Part shown: piece after piece, positions 6,375 through 14,292 of the stretch
How positions within the stretch are numbered: position 1 is the stretch's first letter
Layout: every line of letters begins with the position of its first letter
Assembly (NCBI GenBank): GCA_963819115.1
Contig: CAWFUR010000011.1
Location: 496,001 to 560,000 of the forward strand
Source of the DNA: JACVRW01 sp963819115
GTDB lineage: Bacteria > Actinomycetota > Thermoleophilia > Solirubrobacterales > Thermoleophilaceae
Direction: 5' to 3'
Length of the DNA: 64,000 nt
Made by a program: the position numbers and the translations under genes
The notes under the pieces: model-generated
The model's input: the letters and a program-made list of their open reading frames with translations, nothing else
The model's database searches: none
What the model was told of the DNA's origin: nothing

Positions 6375-8284
6375 TCAGCCGGGGGCGGCGCCCCGCCTCC
6401 GCCGGCGGGAGCGGCCACGGCCGCGGGCGCCTTTTCCTTGAACACCGCGTGGACCGCGCCGGGCGTGCCGTACTCGTACGGGCCGCCGACGACCGTCGGG
6501 ATCTCGTCGAAGTTGAAGATCGGCGGCGGGGAGGACACCTGCCACTCGATCGAGTGGGCGCGCCACGGGTTGCCCGCGGCCTTCGGCCCATGGCGCCAGG
6601 AGGCGACCATGTTGTAGACGAACACCAGGAACGACGCGCCGAACAGGAACGCCGAGATCGAGATGATCGCGTTCCAGGTGGCGTACTGGTCGGCGTAGTC
6701 GGCCACGCGCCGCGGCATGCCGTCGATGCCCACCAGGTGCATGGGCCCGAAGGTCGCGTTGAAGAAGACGAACGACAGCCAGAAGTGCAGCTTGCCCAGG
6801 GTCTCGTCGTACATCCGGCCGGTCATCTTCGGGAACCAGTGGTAGATCCCGGCAAAGATCGTGAACACCGACCCGCCGAACAGCACGTAGTGGATGTGAG
6901 CCACGATGAAGTACGTGTCCGACACGTGGATGTCGAAGGGCACGACCGCGAGCATGATGCCGCTGATCCCGCCCAGGGTGAACATCGTGAGGAACCCGAG
7001 CGCGAAGAGCATGGGCGTTCGGAGATGGATCACCCCTCGCCACAGCGTGGCGAGCCACGAGAAGATCTTGATGCCGGTGGGCACCGCGATCAGCATCGTG
7101 GTGATCATCATCGGCACGCGCAGCCACGGGAACATGCCCGAGACGAACATGTGGTGGGCCCACACGGTGAAGCCGAGGATCACGATCGCCACCAGCGAGA
7201 AGGCCATCATCCGGTACCCGAACACGGGTTTACGGGCGTTGGTGGAGATGACCTCGCTGATGATCCCGAAGCCCGGCAGCATCATGATGTAGACCGCCGG
7301 GTGGGAGTAGAACCAGAAGACGTGCTGGTACATGAGCACGTCGCCGCCCGCCGATGGGTCGAAGAGGTGCATGCCCAGCGAGCGGTCCATCAGGACGAAG
7401 AACTGGGAGCCGGCGATGAACGGTGTGGCGATCACCACGAGCAGCGAGGTGGTGAAGTTCGCCCACACCAGCAGCGGCATGCGCCAGAAGGTCATGCCCG
7501 GCGCGCGCATGGTGATGATCGTGACCAGGAAGTTCAGGGCCGTGGCGATCGATGAGGCGCCCGCGAACTGTACGCCCAGCGTGAAGAACTGCTGGCCCAT
7601 CGGCGTGTCGGTGGAGAGCGGGGCGTAGGCCGTCCAGCCGGTGGCGAACGCGCCGCCCTCGGCGAAGAAGCTGGTGATCATCATCACGCCGGCGACCGGC
7701 AGCATCCAGAACGAGAGCGCGTTGAGGCGCGGGAACGCCATGTCCGGCGCTCCGATCATCAGTGGGATCACGTAGTTCGCGATCCCGGCGAAGACCGGGA
7801 TGATGAACAGGAAGATCATCAGCGAGGCGTGCACCGAGAACAGCCCGTTGAAGGTGTTCGGGTCCACGAACTGGGTGCCCGGCTGCGCCAGCTCGGCTCG
7901 CATCACCATGGCCATGAGCCCGCCGGCCACGAAGAAGAAGAACGTGGTGACGATGTATTGGATGCCGATCACCTTGTGATCGGTGTTCACGCGGAAGTAG
8001 TCCTTCCAGGACGAGGCCCCGTGGCCCGAGTGGTCCTCCGGGCGGGTCGGGTTGCCCGCGGCCCAGTAGAACCAGTAGTCGAAGCAGCCGATCCCGATCA
8101 GGTAGCCGAACGGGGCGCCCACGAGCGCGCCCACGGTGATGATCGCGTTCCAGTTGAAGAGCGGATCCCAGCCGTAGGCGGCGCGGACGGCCACCACGAT
8201 GCCCATGCCCAGGCAGAACATGAGGGCCGCGCCGAGGGCGGCGCGGTACCAGCCGGGTGCTGTGAGCTTCTTCGTCAGGGTCAT
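6371..8284 (-). CDS. ctaD: Cytochrome c oxidase subunit I, A2-type haem-copper oxidase
   Basis: This encodes 637 residues and is the catalytic subunit reducing O2 at haem a3-CuB with proton pumping. Ligand motifs seen are VHASLMIF, WFYSHPAVY (CuB His and the cross-linked Tyr), WAHHMF and VAHIHYVLFGG, plus the K-channel stretch VPTGIKIFSWLATLW. The D-channel glutamate of HPEVY is absent and replaced by the YSHPAVY signature that defines A2-type oxidases. The canonical core (TDHKVIG) starts only at residue 101. The first 100 residues add two extra hydrophobic segments (about 13-35 and 47-68). ATG 8284 is chosen from the position of these helices. Confidence 0.92.
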   Translation of the reverse strand: MTLTKKLTAPGWYRAALGAALMFCLGMGIVVAVRAAYGWDPLFNWNAIITVGALVGAPFGYLIGIGCFDYWFYWAAGNPTRPEDHSGHGASSWKDYFRVNTDHKVIGIQYIVTTFFFFVAGGLMAMVMRAELAQPGTQFVDPNTFNGLFSVHASLMIFLFIIPVFAGIANYVIPLMIGAPDMAFPRLNALSFWMLPVAGVMMITSFFAEGGAFATGWTAYAPLSTDTPMGQQFFTLGVQFAGASSIATALNFLVTIITMRAPGMTFWRMPLLVWANFTTSLLVVIATPFIAGSQFFVLMDRSLGMHLFDPSAGGDVLMYQHVFWFYSHPAVYIMMLPGFGIISEVISTNARKPVFGYRMMAFSLVAIVILGFTVWAHHMFVSGMFPWLRVPMMITTMLIAVPTGIKIFSWLATLWRGVIHLRTPMLFALGFLTMFTLGGISGIMLAVVPFDIHVSDTYFIVAHIHYVLFGGSVFTIFAGIYHWFPKMTGRMYDETLGKLHFWLSFVFFNATFGPMHLVGIDGMPRRVADYADQYATWNAIISISAFLFGASFLVFVYNMVASWRHGPKAAGNPWRAHSIEWQVSSPPPIFNFDEIPTVVGGPYEYGTPGAVHAVFKEKAPAAVAAPAGGGGAPPPAE

Positions 8285-8348
8285 GCGGTCTGGGATCCGA
8301 TGGCCCGGGCAAGGTACCCGACGCGCACCCCGTTGACTCCAGGTTCGA

Positions 8349-9152
8349 TCATCCGGCCGATTCCTGGGCTGCGGCCCTCTGGTGCCGTACCCATAGGTCG
8401 AAGGCGGCCGGCTGCACCACACGCACGTCCTGGCGCATCGTGGAATGGCCGAGTCCGCACAGCTCGGCGCACACCACCTCGTACCTGCCGAGACGGTTGG
8501 GGGTCAGCCGGATCTTGGTGGTCAGGCCCGGAACCGCGTCCGACTTGAGCCGGAACTCGGGGACCCAGAAGTCGTGGAGCACGTCCTTGGTGTTGATCCG
8601 GAACTCGACGGGGCGGTCCTTGGGCAGCACCAGGACCGTGGAGTTGACCCTCTCGCCGGGGTAGGCGAAGGACCAGCTGAACTGCCGCCCCGTGACCTTC
8701 ACCACCATCTCGTTCGGCTGCTTCGCCTCGAGGTCGTCGAGCACCACCCAGCCGTAGATGGCGAGGGCGCTGACCATCAGGAACGGGATGGTCACCCAGA
8801 TGACCTCGAGCCGGGTGTTGCCGTGGATCGGAGCGCCATCGCGCATGTCGCCCGGCCGGGCGCGGAACTTCACGACGGAGTAGATGACCACCGACATGAC
8901 CAGCACGAAGATCGGGACCGACGCGATCAGCAGCACGTCGTAGAGCGTGTCGATCTCGTGTGCCCCGCTGCTGGCCGCCACCGGGAACCAGTCGATCTGG
9001 AGCACGGCGATGACCCCGATCACCGAGGCCACGACCCCGATGAGGATCATCTTCCCCAGAGGATGACGCTCGCCCTGGATCCTCGGGTCGGCCTGAGGAT
9101 CCTCTGCGGGCGCCACAGGCTCGTTTCCGCTGTCGCGCTCCCGCTCGCTCAC
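8349..9152 (-). CDS. ctaC: Cytochrome c oxidase subunit II (CuA)
   Basis: This encodes 267 residues. It has two membrane segments (about 34-52 and 71-93; a further hydrophobic stretch near 118-138) followed by an external cupredoxin domain carrying the dinuclear CuA site. The ligands are visible as VLHDFW (His193) and the cluster CAELCGLGHSTM (Cys228, Glu230, Cys232, His236, Met239). It accepts electrons from cytochrome c, perhaps the dihaem lipoprotein nearby. No fused haem c domain is present. It heads the minus-strand operon, with 64 bases between its stop and the ctaD start. Confidence 0.92.
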   Translation of the reverse strand: MSERERDSGNEPVAPAEDPQADPRIQGERHPLGKMILIGVVASVIGVIAVLQIDWFPVAASSGAHEIDTLYDVLLIASVPIFVLVMSVVIYSVVKFRARPGDMRDGAPIHGNTRLEVIWVTIPFLMVSALAIYGWVVLDDLEAKQPNEMVVKVTGRQFSWSFAYPGERVNSTVLVLPKDRPVEFRINTKDVLHDFWVPEFRLKSDAVPGLTTKIRLTPNRLGRYEVVCAELCGLGHSTMRQDVRVVQPAAFDLWVRHQRAAAQESAG

Positions 9153-9180
9153 CGGGGGCCGAGTCTATTACGACGGGCGG

Positions 9181-9540
9181 CTACGCGGCGAGTCGCTGCG
9201 CGCCATTGCGGAAGGCCGAGGGCGGCCTGCCGTGATGGCGGCGGAAAGCCTTGGCGAACTGCGCGGGCTGGCGGTACCCCACCGCGCCCGCGACCCGGGC
9301 CACCGGCATGGAGCCGAACCGGAGCAGTGTGGCCGCCCGCTCCATGCGGACGCGCTGGAGCTCACGCCGGAACGAGGTGCCTCCGCTCTCCGCAAAAGCG
9401 CGCTGCAACTGGCGTGGGGACGTGGCGATGGTGCTCGCGACCCTGGCCAGGGAAAGGTCCTCGGCGGCGAATTCGCGCTCGATCACCTCCACGGCCTCTT
9501 CGAAGAGCTCGCGGCGCCTGGACACGGTGGATTCTCTCAC
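9181..9540 (-). CDS. Stand-alone AraC-type DNA-binding domain protein
   Basis: This encodes about 119 residues containing the double helix-turn-helix of AraC/XylS regulators. The first helix pair is LSLARVASTIATSPRQLQRAF, and the second is MPVARVAGAVGYRQPAQFAKAFRRHHGRPPSAFR. The usual N-terminal sensing domain is missing, so it may act constitutively or with a partner. I chose GTG 9540; GTG 9525 is an alternative. It is divergent from the CBS gene and directly downstream of nothing else, so the regulated target may be the CBS gene or the oxidase operon. That is inference. Confidence 0.8.
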   Translation of the reverse strand: MRESTVSRRRELFEEAVEVIEREFAAEDLSLARVASTIATSPRQLQRAFAESGGTSFRRELQRVRMERAATLLRFGSMPVARVAGAVGYRQPAQFAKAFRRHHGRPPSAFRNGAQRLAA

Positions 9541-9627
9541 TACACCTTGATTACGCAGGAACGGCGCGATTGGATGCAGGGTGCGGTAGCTTGAGCCGAT
9601 CGTCACGAGAAGTGAGGGGGTCCGAAA

Positions 9628-10044
9628 ATGCAGGTGCGGGACGGAATGACCAGGGTCGTGCTCACGATCAACCCCGGTCATACACTGCGAGCGGCGGCCT
9701 GCCTGATGGCCGAGCGCAGCGTGGGCGCCGCCGTGGTGATCGACCCGGAGCAGCCGGGCCCCGGGATCCTCACGGAGCGCGACGTGCTCGAGGCGATCGC
9801 GTCCGGGCAGGACCCCGACACCGAGGAGGTGGGCTCCCACCTGTCGTCGGAGCTGATCTGCGCCTCGCCCGAATGGTCGCTCGAGCGCGCGGCCGAGGCG
9901 ATGGTGCGCGGCGGCTTCCGCCACCTGGTGGTGGTGGACGGGGGCGAGCTCACGGGCGTGCTGTCGATGCGGGACATCGTCCGGTGCTGGGTGGGCTCCT
10001 ACGCCACCAGCGAGCTGCCGAACGACCTCCAGCCGGCTCGCTAG
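9628..10044 (+). CDS. Tandem CBS-domain protein
   Basis: This encodes 138 residues with a CBS pair that probably binds an adenosyl nucleotide and acts as an energy or redox sensor. The two repeats read VGAAVVIDPE...GILTERDVLEAI and FRHLVVVDGG...GVLSMRDIVRCWV. A GAGGGGG ribosome-binding sequence lies 7-13 bases before the ATG. Its stop forms a CTAG shared with the stop of the convergent gene on the other strand. Confidence 0.87.
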   Translation: MQVRDGMTRVVLTINPGHTLRAAACLMAERSVGAAVVIDPEQPGPGILTERDVLEAIASGQDPDTEEVGSHLSSELICASPEWSLERAAEAMVRGGFRHLVVVDGGELTGVLSMRDIVRCWVGSYATSELPNDLQPAR

Positions 10045-10247
10045 TCCTCGCCGGACTCCCGTTCGGCGTCCGCGCGCTCCGCCAGCTTCTCCTTCAGGTA
10101 GCCGGCCTTGTCCGCGCGCCGGGCGTGCTCCTCCGCCTCCTCACCGGTGTCCGCGTCGGCGGCCTGGCGCAGTTCCTCGGCCTCCCGTTTCGCCTGCTTC
10201 GCACGCAGGTCCTGGGTCTCCGGATCCGGGCGCGCCGGGCCGGGCAT
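10041..10247 (-). CDS. Small highly charged coiled protein
   Basis: This encodes 68 residues and is almost entirely charged and helical (RAKQAKREAEELRQAADADT, then EEHARRADKAGYLKEKLAER). It has no membrane segment and no known motif. It directly follows the cytochrome-oxidase-IV-like gene with no gap and is likely the last gene of that small operon. The stop codon overlaps that of the CBS gene in the palindrome CTAG. Function is unknown. Confidence 0.6.
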   Translation of the reverse strand: MPGPARPDPETQDLRAKQAKREAEELRQAADADTGEEAEEHARRADKAGYLKEKLAERADAERESGED

Positions 10248-10487
10248 CTAGTGCTCGAGCGGAAGCTCGGAGATGTCTTCGCGCGTCTCGCCGATCCAGC
10301 GCCAGACCACCACGATCGTGATCACGGCGCCGATCACCACGACCGGCCACCAGATGACGATGCCGGTGAGCGCCAGCGTGAGCCCCAGCGCGGTGAGCAC
10401 CGGGAGGTAGGACGGCCCGGGCAGGTGCACCGCCTCACCCGCGGGCGGGGTCTCGCCGCCGTTGTGGTGGTGGACCTCGTCGGCCAT
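10248..10487 (-). CDS. Small membrane protein resembling cytochrome c oxidase subunit IV
   Basis: This encodes 79 residues. A His/Gly-rich N-terminus is followed by HLPGPSYLPVLTALGL and two hydrophobic helices (LTLALTGIVIWW, VVVIGAVITIVVVWRWI), with an acidic end. The PxPSYxPxxxALGL stretch with two helices is characteristic of small subunit IV-like parts of bacterial aa3/caa3 oxidases. Its ATG overlaps the stop of a 34-residue membrane protein gene (TGATG). I infer that it is an accessory oxidase subunit, with moderate certainty. Confidence 0.65.
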   Translation of the reverse strand: MADEVHHHNGGETPPAGEAVHLPGPSYLPVLTALGLTLALTGIVIWWPVVVIGAVITIVVVWRWIGETREDISELPLEH

Positions 10488-10591
10488 CAGTAGACGAGTC
10501 CGACGACCCAGGCCAGGGCGAACACCACCAGCGAGACGGCGCCCGCGAGCAGCCCGGTGCGGATGTTCTTCAAAGCCAGTCTGCGGTCCAT
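10487..10591 (-). CDS. 34-residue single-helix membrane protein, possible oxidase micro-subunit
   Basis: The open frame runs from ATG 10591 to TGA, whose last base is the first base of the next ATG. The product is MDRRLALKNIRTG followed by a single helix (LLAGAVSLVVFALAWVVGLVY). Size and shape recall the one-helix IIa-type micro-subunits of haem-copper oxidases, but no sequence identity is claimed. Overlap with the subunit IV-like gene supports a joint role. Confidence 0.6.
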   Translation of the reverse strand: MDRRLALKNIRTGLLAGAVSLVVFALAWVVGLVY

Positions 10592-10604
10592 GGGGCGATT
10601 TCTA

Positions 10605-11099
10605 TCAGTTGACGTGGATCCAGCTCGGCGCTCGGGGGAGCCGCACGTGGAGGTGGTTGTCGTGGTTCGCGAGCACCTGGACCAGGCCGCGCGGCCCGGT
10701 GAGCCCGGTGTTCGGGCCCACGAAGATCATCAACGCCCCGTGGGCCACGAAGCGCCGGACCAGCTCCTGTGACCGGCGGCGGTCGATCTGGCTCGCGTAG
10801 CGCGGGACGCGCTCGCGGCCGTCGGCCCGCGGGTAGTACACGTCGGCGTCCAGCCCGTTCTGGTGGCTCGCGTGCCCAATCCCGCCGAACCGGGGCCCGA
10901 AGTCGCCACCGTGCGGGCGGCTCAGGTCGCCGATTGCGATCCGGGGAGCGTCCGGATGCGCGAGGTGGTCCTCGCGGGTCACGCGAAGCAGGAGCCGGAC
11001 CAGGCGGTCGGTGCCGAATCGGCGCCACTGGCGGTCGGGGCGGCGGCTCAGCACCGGGTCCCATGTGAAGAAGTCCTTCGACTCCGCCGGCAGCCGCAC
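10605..11099 (-). CDS. Penicillin-insensitive murein endopeptidase-like (M74/MepA family), probably frameshifted 5'
   Basis: The intact frame encodes about 164 residues of a LAS-type zinc peptidase that cuts peptidoglycan cross-links. Diagnostic stretches are SRPHGGDFGPRFGG, GHASHQNGLDADVYYP (His and Asp zinc ligands) and NHDNHLHVRLP (His ligand). GTG 11099 is only a nominal start. The same frame continues upstream as a plausible linker (TPTGVRWRRSRSLGTWAGG) until a TAG at about 11274-11276. A good signal peptide (ILPLVALVAVGTAV, then TAALADPAP) is split between two frames there. One extra base near 11275 would explain it. A clear start codon for the signal peptide is also missing. Confidence 0.7.
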   Translation of the reverse strand: MRLPAESKDFFTWDPVLSRRPDRQWRRFGTDRLVRLLLRVTREDHLAHPDAPRIAIGDLSRPHGGDFGPRFGGIGHASHQNGLDADVYYPRADGRERVPRYASQIDRRRSQELVRRFVAHGALMIFVGPNTGLTGPRGLVQVLANHDNHLHVRLPRAPSWIHVN

Positions 11100-11357
11100 G
11101 CCCCGGACCAGGCGCCCGCCGGCCCAGGTGCCGAGCGAGCGGGAACGCCGCCAGCGGACCCCGGTCGGGGTGGGCGCGGGCGCGGGGTCGCGTAGGAGGG
11201 ACGGGACCGGCGTGGTGGCGGCGGGCGCCGTCTCGCCGGGCTCCGGCGCCGGGTCGGCGAGCGCGGCGGTGGCCTACCGCGGTGCCCACGGCCACCAGCG
11301 CGACGAGGGGGAGGATGCGGTTGAGGATCCCAGGAGGATGGCGGGTACCCTGGATAC

Positions 11358-11945
11358 GTGGGCCGGATCTACGACGGCATCGACGCACACCAGCGCGAGT
11401 GGATCGCGAAACAGCCGCTTTTCTTCGTCGCCACGGCGCCGCTGGACGCCGAGGGACACGTGAACGTCTCCCCCAAGGGCCCGATCGGCTCTCTGCGGGT
11501 CCTCGACGACCACACCGTGGCGTACCTCGACCTGCTGGGCAGCGGCGCGGAGACGATCGCGCACCTGCGCGAGAACGGGCGGATCGTGGTGATGCTCTGC
11601 GCCTTCCAGGGCCCCCCGCGGATCCTGCGCCTCCATGGGCGCGGCGAGCACGTTCTGGCCGGCGACCCGGGCTTCGAGGACCTGCTCGCGCGCTGCGGCT
11701 TCGACGAGCCCGCGGTGTCCGAGTCGCGGCGCGCCGTGGTGCTCGTGAACGTGGCCCGGGTGGCCGACTCGTGCGGGTACGGCGTTCCGCTCATGGCCTA
11801 TGAGGGTGAGCGCCCCCACCAGGAGGCCTCTGCTTCCAAGCGCCTCCGGACCAAGGGTCCGGATAGCTTCCGGGACTACCAGCGCGAGAACAACGCGGAG
11901 AGCCTCGACGGGCTCCCGGCGGTGGAGCTGCCGGCGGGCGGCTAG
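11358..11945 (+). CDS. Pyridoxamine 5'-phosphate oxidase-like flavoprotein
   Basis: This encodes 195 residues. It belongs to the split-barrel FMN-binding PNPOx-like superfamily. Visible are the opening DAHQREWIAKQPLFFVATAP, GHVNVSPKG, and TIAHLRENGRIVVMLCAF. The C-terminal half contains DSCGYGVPLM, typical of a group of PNPOx-like proteins of unknown substrate. It starts at GTG 11358. It is divergent from the M74-like peptidase and its stop shares CTAG with the convergent disulfide oxidoreductase gene. Confidence 0.85.
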   Translation: MGRIYDGIDAHQREWIAKQPLFFVATAPLDAEGHVNVSPKGPIGSLRVLDDHTVAYLDLLGSGAETIAHLRENGRIVVMLCAFQGPPRILRLHGRGEHVLAGDPGFEDLLARCGFDEPAVSESRRAVVLVNVARVADSCGYGVPLMAYEGERPHQEASASKRLRTKGPDSFRDYQRENNAESLDGLPAVELPAGG

Positions 11946-13276
11946 GCCTTCCTCAGCTGGAGCATCGCGTAGAGGAACGCCTCGGAAAACGTGGGGAACG
12001 GCTGGATCACGTCCTCCACGAGGGACAGCGGAAGCTTCCCCCGGATCGCCACCGTGGCGGGCTGCAGCCATTCGCCCGCCTCGGGTCCCACGGCATGCGC
12101 CCCCGTGAGGCGCTCGCCGTCGGACACGAGCGTGAGGTATCCGGGCCGCGTGTCGTAGGCGCGGGTGTACGTGGAGGTGCGCGGTACCTCCGCGAGCGCG
12201 AGGGTGGTGGTCACGGCTCCGTCGGCCTCTCCCACCGAGGCCGCCTCGGGGTCGGTGAACACCACGCGTGGCACCGCGGTGTAGTCCGCCTCCCGGGGCG
12301 TGCCCAGGATGTTGGCGGCAGCGATCCGGCCCTGGTACTTGCCCACGTGGGTGAGCGGCCAGATGCCCGTCACATCGCCGATCGCCCATAGGCCCTCGCC
12401 CGCGGACATGTGGAAGTCGACGCTGACGCCCTTCGGGTCCGGCGTGATTCCGACGTCCTCCAGCCCGATGCCCTCGACCCGGGGGCGGCGGCCGGTGGCC
12501 ACCAGGAGGCGATCCCCACGCAACTCGCTCCCGTCGTCGAGTTCGAGCACGTAGTGCGCTCCGTCGCGCCGAGCCGCGGACGCGTGGACGCCGGTGTGCA
12601 GCTCGATCCCCTCTGACCGGAGCACCTCGCCCACGGTCTCGCCCAGTTGGGCGGGCTCGTTCGCCAGCACGCGGTCTGCGCCCTCCACCAATGCCACCGA
12701 CGCGCCGAACCGGCGGACCGCCTGGGCCATTTCCACGCCCACGGGGCCACCCCCCAAGATCAGAAGCCGCTCCGGCACCTCCGTCATGGCGGTGACCTCC
12801 CGATTGGTCCAAATGCCTTCGAGCTCCCGCAGGCCGGGAACGGGCGGGATGAAGGGATCGGCCCCGTTGGCGAGGATCACGTGGTCGGCGCTCAGCTCGC
12901 GGTCTCCCACGGCGACGCGGCCGGGTCCGGCAAGCCGGCCCTCACCGCGCACCAGGTCGATGCCCTGGCTCTCGGCCCACGCCGCCTGGCCGGAGTCGTC
13001 GTGGTCCGACACCTGGAAGTCGCGCCACGCGAGCGCCGCTGCCACGTCGAGCTCTCCTGTCACAGCCTCGGCTGCGCCGGGCGCCTCGCGGGCGGCCTGG
13101 AGCGCCTCGCCTGGCCGCAGGAGCGTCTTCGACGGTATGCACGCCCAGTAGGAGCACTCGCCTCCCAGCAGCTCCCTTTCGACGATCGCCACCTTCGCGC
13201 CGCCGTCGGCAAGGCGGCCGGCGCAGTGCTCCCCGGGGGAGCCGCCGCCGATGAGGATCACGTCGTAGTCGCTCAT
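11942..13276 (-). CDS. FAD/NAD(P) disulfide oxidoreductase (dihydrolipoamide dehydrogenase-like)
   Basis: This encodes 444 residues. It has an N-terminal FAD loop (VILIGGGSPGEHCAGRLA), the redox pair GGECSYWACIPSK (Cys41, Cys46), an NAD(P) loop LLILGGGPVGVEMAQ, the second FAD motif GLWAIGDVTG and a dimerisation domain. In the usual HPTxSE motif that supplies the catalytic His-Glu, this protein reads FPTFSE, so the His is absent. It may therefore be a quinone or metal reductase rather than a classical Lpd. The ATG 13276 is preceded by the ROK gene with a four-base overlap (ATGA). Confidence 0.85.
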   Translation of the reverse strand: MSDYDVILIGGGSPGEHCAGRLADGGAKVAIVERELLGGECSYWACIPSKTLLRPGEALQAAREAPGAAEAVTGELDVAAALAWRDFQVSDHDDSGQAAWAESQGIDLVRGEGRLAGPGRVAVGDRELSADHVILANGADPFIPPVPGLRELEGIWTNREVTAMTEVPERLLILGGGPVGVEMAQAVRRFGASVALVEGADRVLANEPAQLGETVGEVLRSEGIELHTGVHASAARRDGAHYVLELDDGSELRGDRLLVATGRRPRVEGIGLEDVGITPDPKGVSVDFHMSAGEGLWAIGDVTGIWPLTHVGKYQGRIAAANILGTPREADYTAVPRVVFTDPEAASVGEADGAVTTTLALAEVPRTSTYTRAYDTRPGYLTLVSDGERLTGAHAVGPEAGEWLQPATVAIRGKLPLSLVEDVIQPFPTFSEAFLYAMLQLRKA

Positions 13277-14259
13277 GTCCCGGCCGGGGTGGCGCGGCGG
13301 CGGCGCGCGCGGGTCTTGATCAGCAGGGTGGCGCCGATGGCTCCGCCGAGGTCGCCCAGCCCGGCGGGCACGACCTCGGGCGGGCGCTCGTCCACGAACA
13401 GGTGCGGCATCATCGCCTCGCGGATGCGCTCCACGTAGGGCTCGCCGAGCCGCGACCCGAGGCCGCCGCCGATCACCACCATCTCCACGTCGAGCACGTT
13501 CACGACCGAGGCCACCCCGGCGCCCAGGGCCTCCACCGCGCGGTCGATGAGCTTCTCGGCCATGGGGTCCTTCCGTTCGAGCGCCCGCGCCCAGACCCCG
13601 CTCTGAAGGCGGGTGCGGCCCCGCTTCTCCATGATCTCGAACAGCTCCGTCTCCCGTCCCTTGTCCACCAGGCGGCGCGCCTCGATCTCCATCGAGCCCC
13701 GGCCCGCGTAGGCCTCCATGCAGCCGCGCCGCCCGCACGTGCACGGCGCGCCGTCGATCTTCACGACCACGTGGCCGATCTCTCCGGCGGCACCGCGGCC
13801 GACCCAGGGCTTGCCGCCGAGGATGATCCCGCCGCCCACGCCGGTGCCCCACCACACGCCGAGCAGCGACTTGACCTTGCGCCCGGCGCCCAGCGCGTAC
13901 TCGCCGTCCACGGCCACCTGCACGTCGTTGCCGAGCGCCACCGCGCACCCCAGCTCGTCCGAGAGCGTCGAAGCGAGGGGGTAGGACTCCTCCCAGTCGG
14001 GCAGGTTGCCGGCGCCGGACACGCTGCCGGTCTCGGCGTCCACCGCCCCGGGAGAGCCGATGCCCACACCCTGCAGATCGGAGGACTCGACGCCCGCCTG
14101 GCCGCACGCGTCACGCAGCGTGTTCGCGATCTCCGCCGCCACGCCGGGCGGCCCGCCCTCGCGCGGTGTGGGGTTCTTGGCCTCCCCGAGCACCTTGCCC
14201 CGGGGACCCAGCACCACGGCCATGATCTTGGTGCCTCCGAGATCGATCCCACCCTTCAT
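13273..14259 (-). CDS. ROK-family sugar kinase (glucokinase-like)
   Basis: This encodes 328 residues. The ATP phosphate loop is GIDLGGTKI at the N-terminus, with GNDVQVAVDGEYALG, GTGVGGGIILGG and the ROK zinc motif CTCGRRGCMEAY. It should phosphorylate a hexose, most likely glucose, in the cytoplasm. I chose ATG 14259 rather than an upstream in-frame GTG-type start, because the phosphate loop follows at once. It is coupled to the disulfide oxidoreductase gene downstream. A second ROK kinase lies at 16255. Confidence 0.87.
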   Translation of the reverse strand: MKGGIDLGGTKIMAVVLGPRGKVLGEAKNPTPREGGPPGVAAEIANTLRDACGQAGVESSDLQGVGIGSPGAVDAETGSVSGAGNLPDWEESYPLASTLSDELGCAVALGNDVQVAVDGEYALGAGRKVKSLLGVWWGTGVGGGIILGGKPWVGRGAAGEIGHVVVKIDGAPCTCGRRGCMEAYAGRGSMEIEARRLVDKGRETELFEIMEKRGRTRLQSGVWARALERKDPMAEKLIDRAVEALGAGVASVVNVLDVEMVVIGGGLGSRLGEPYVERIREAMMPHLFVDERPPEVVPAGLGDLGGAIGATLLIKTRARRRRATPAGT

Positions 14260-14292
14260 GGGGGTGACGGTACCCGCTTGCGGCACCGGGCG

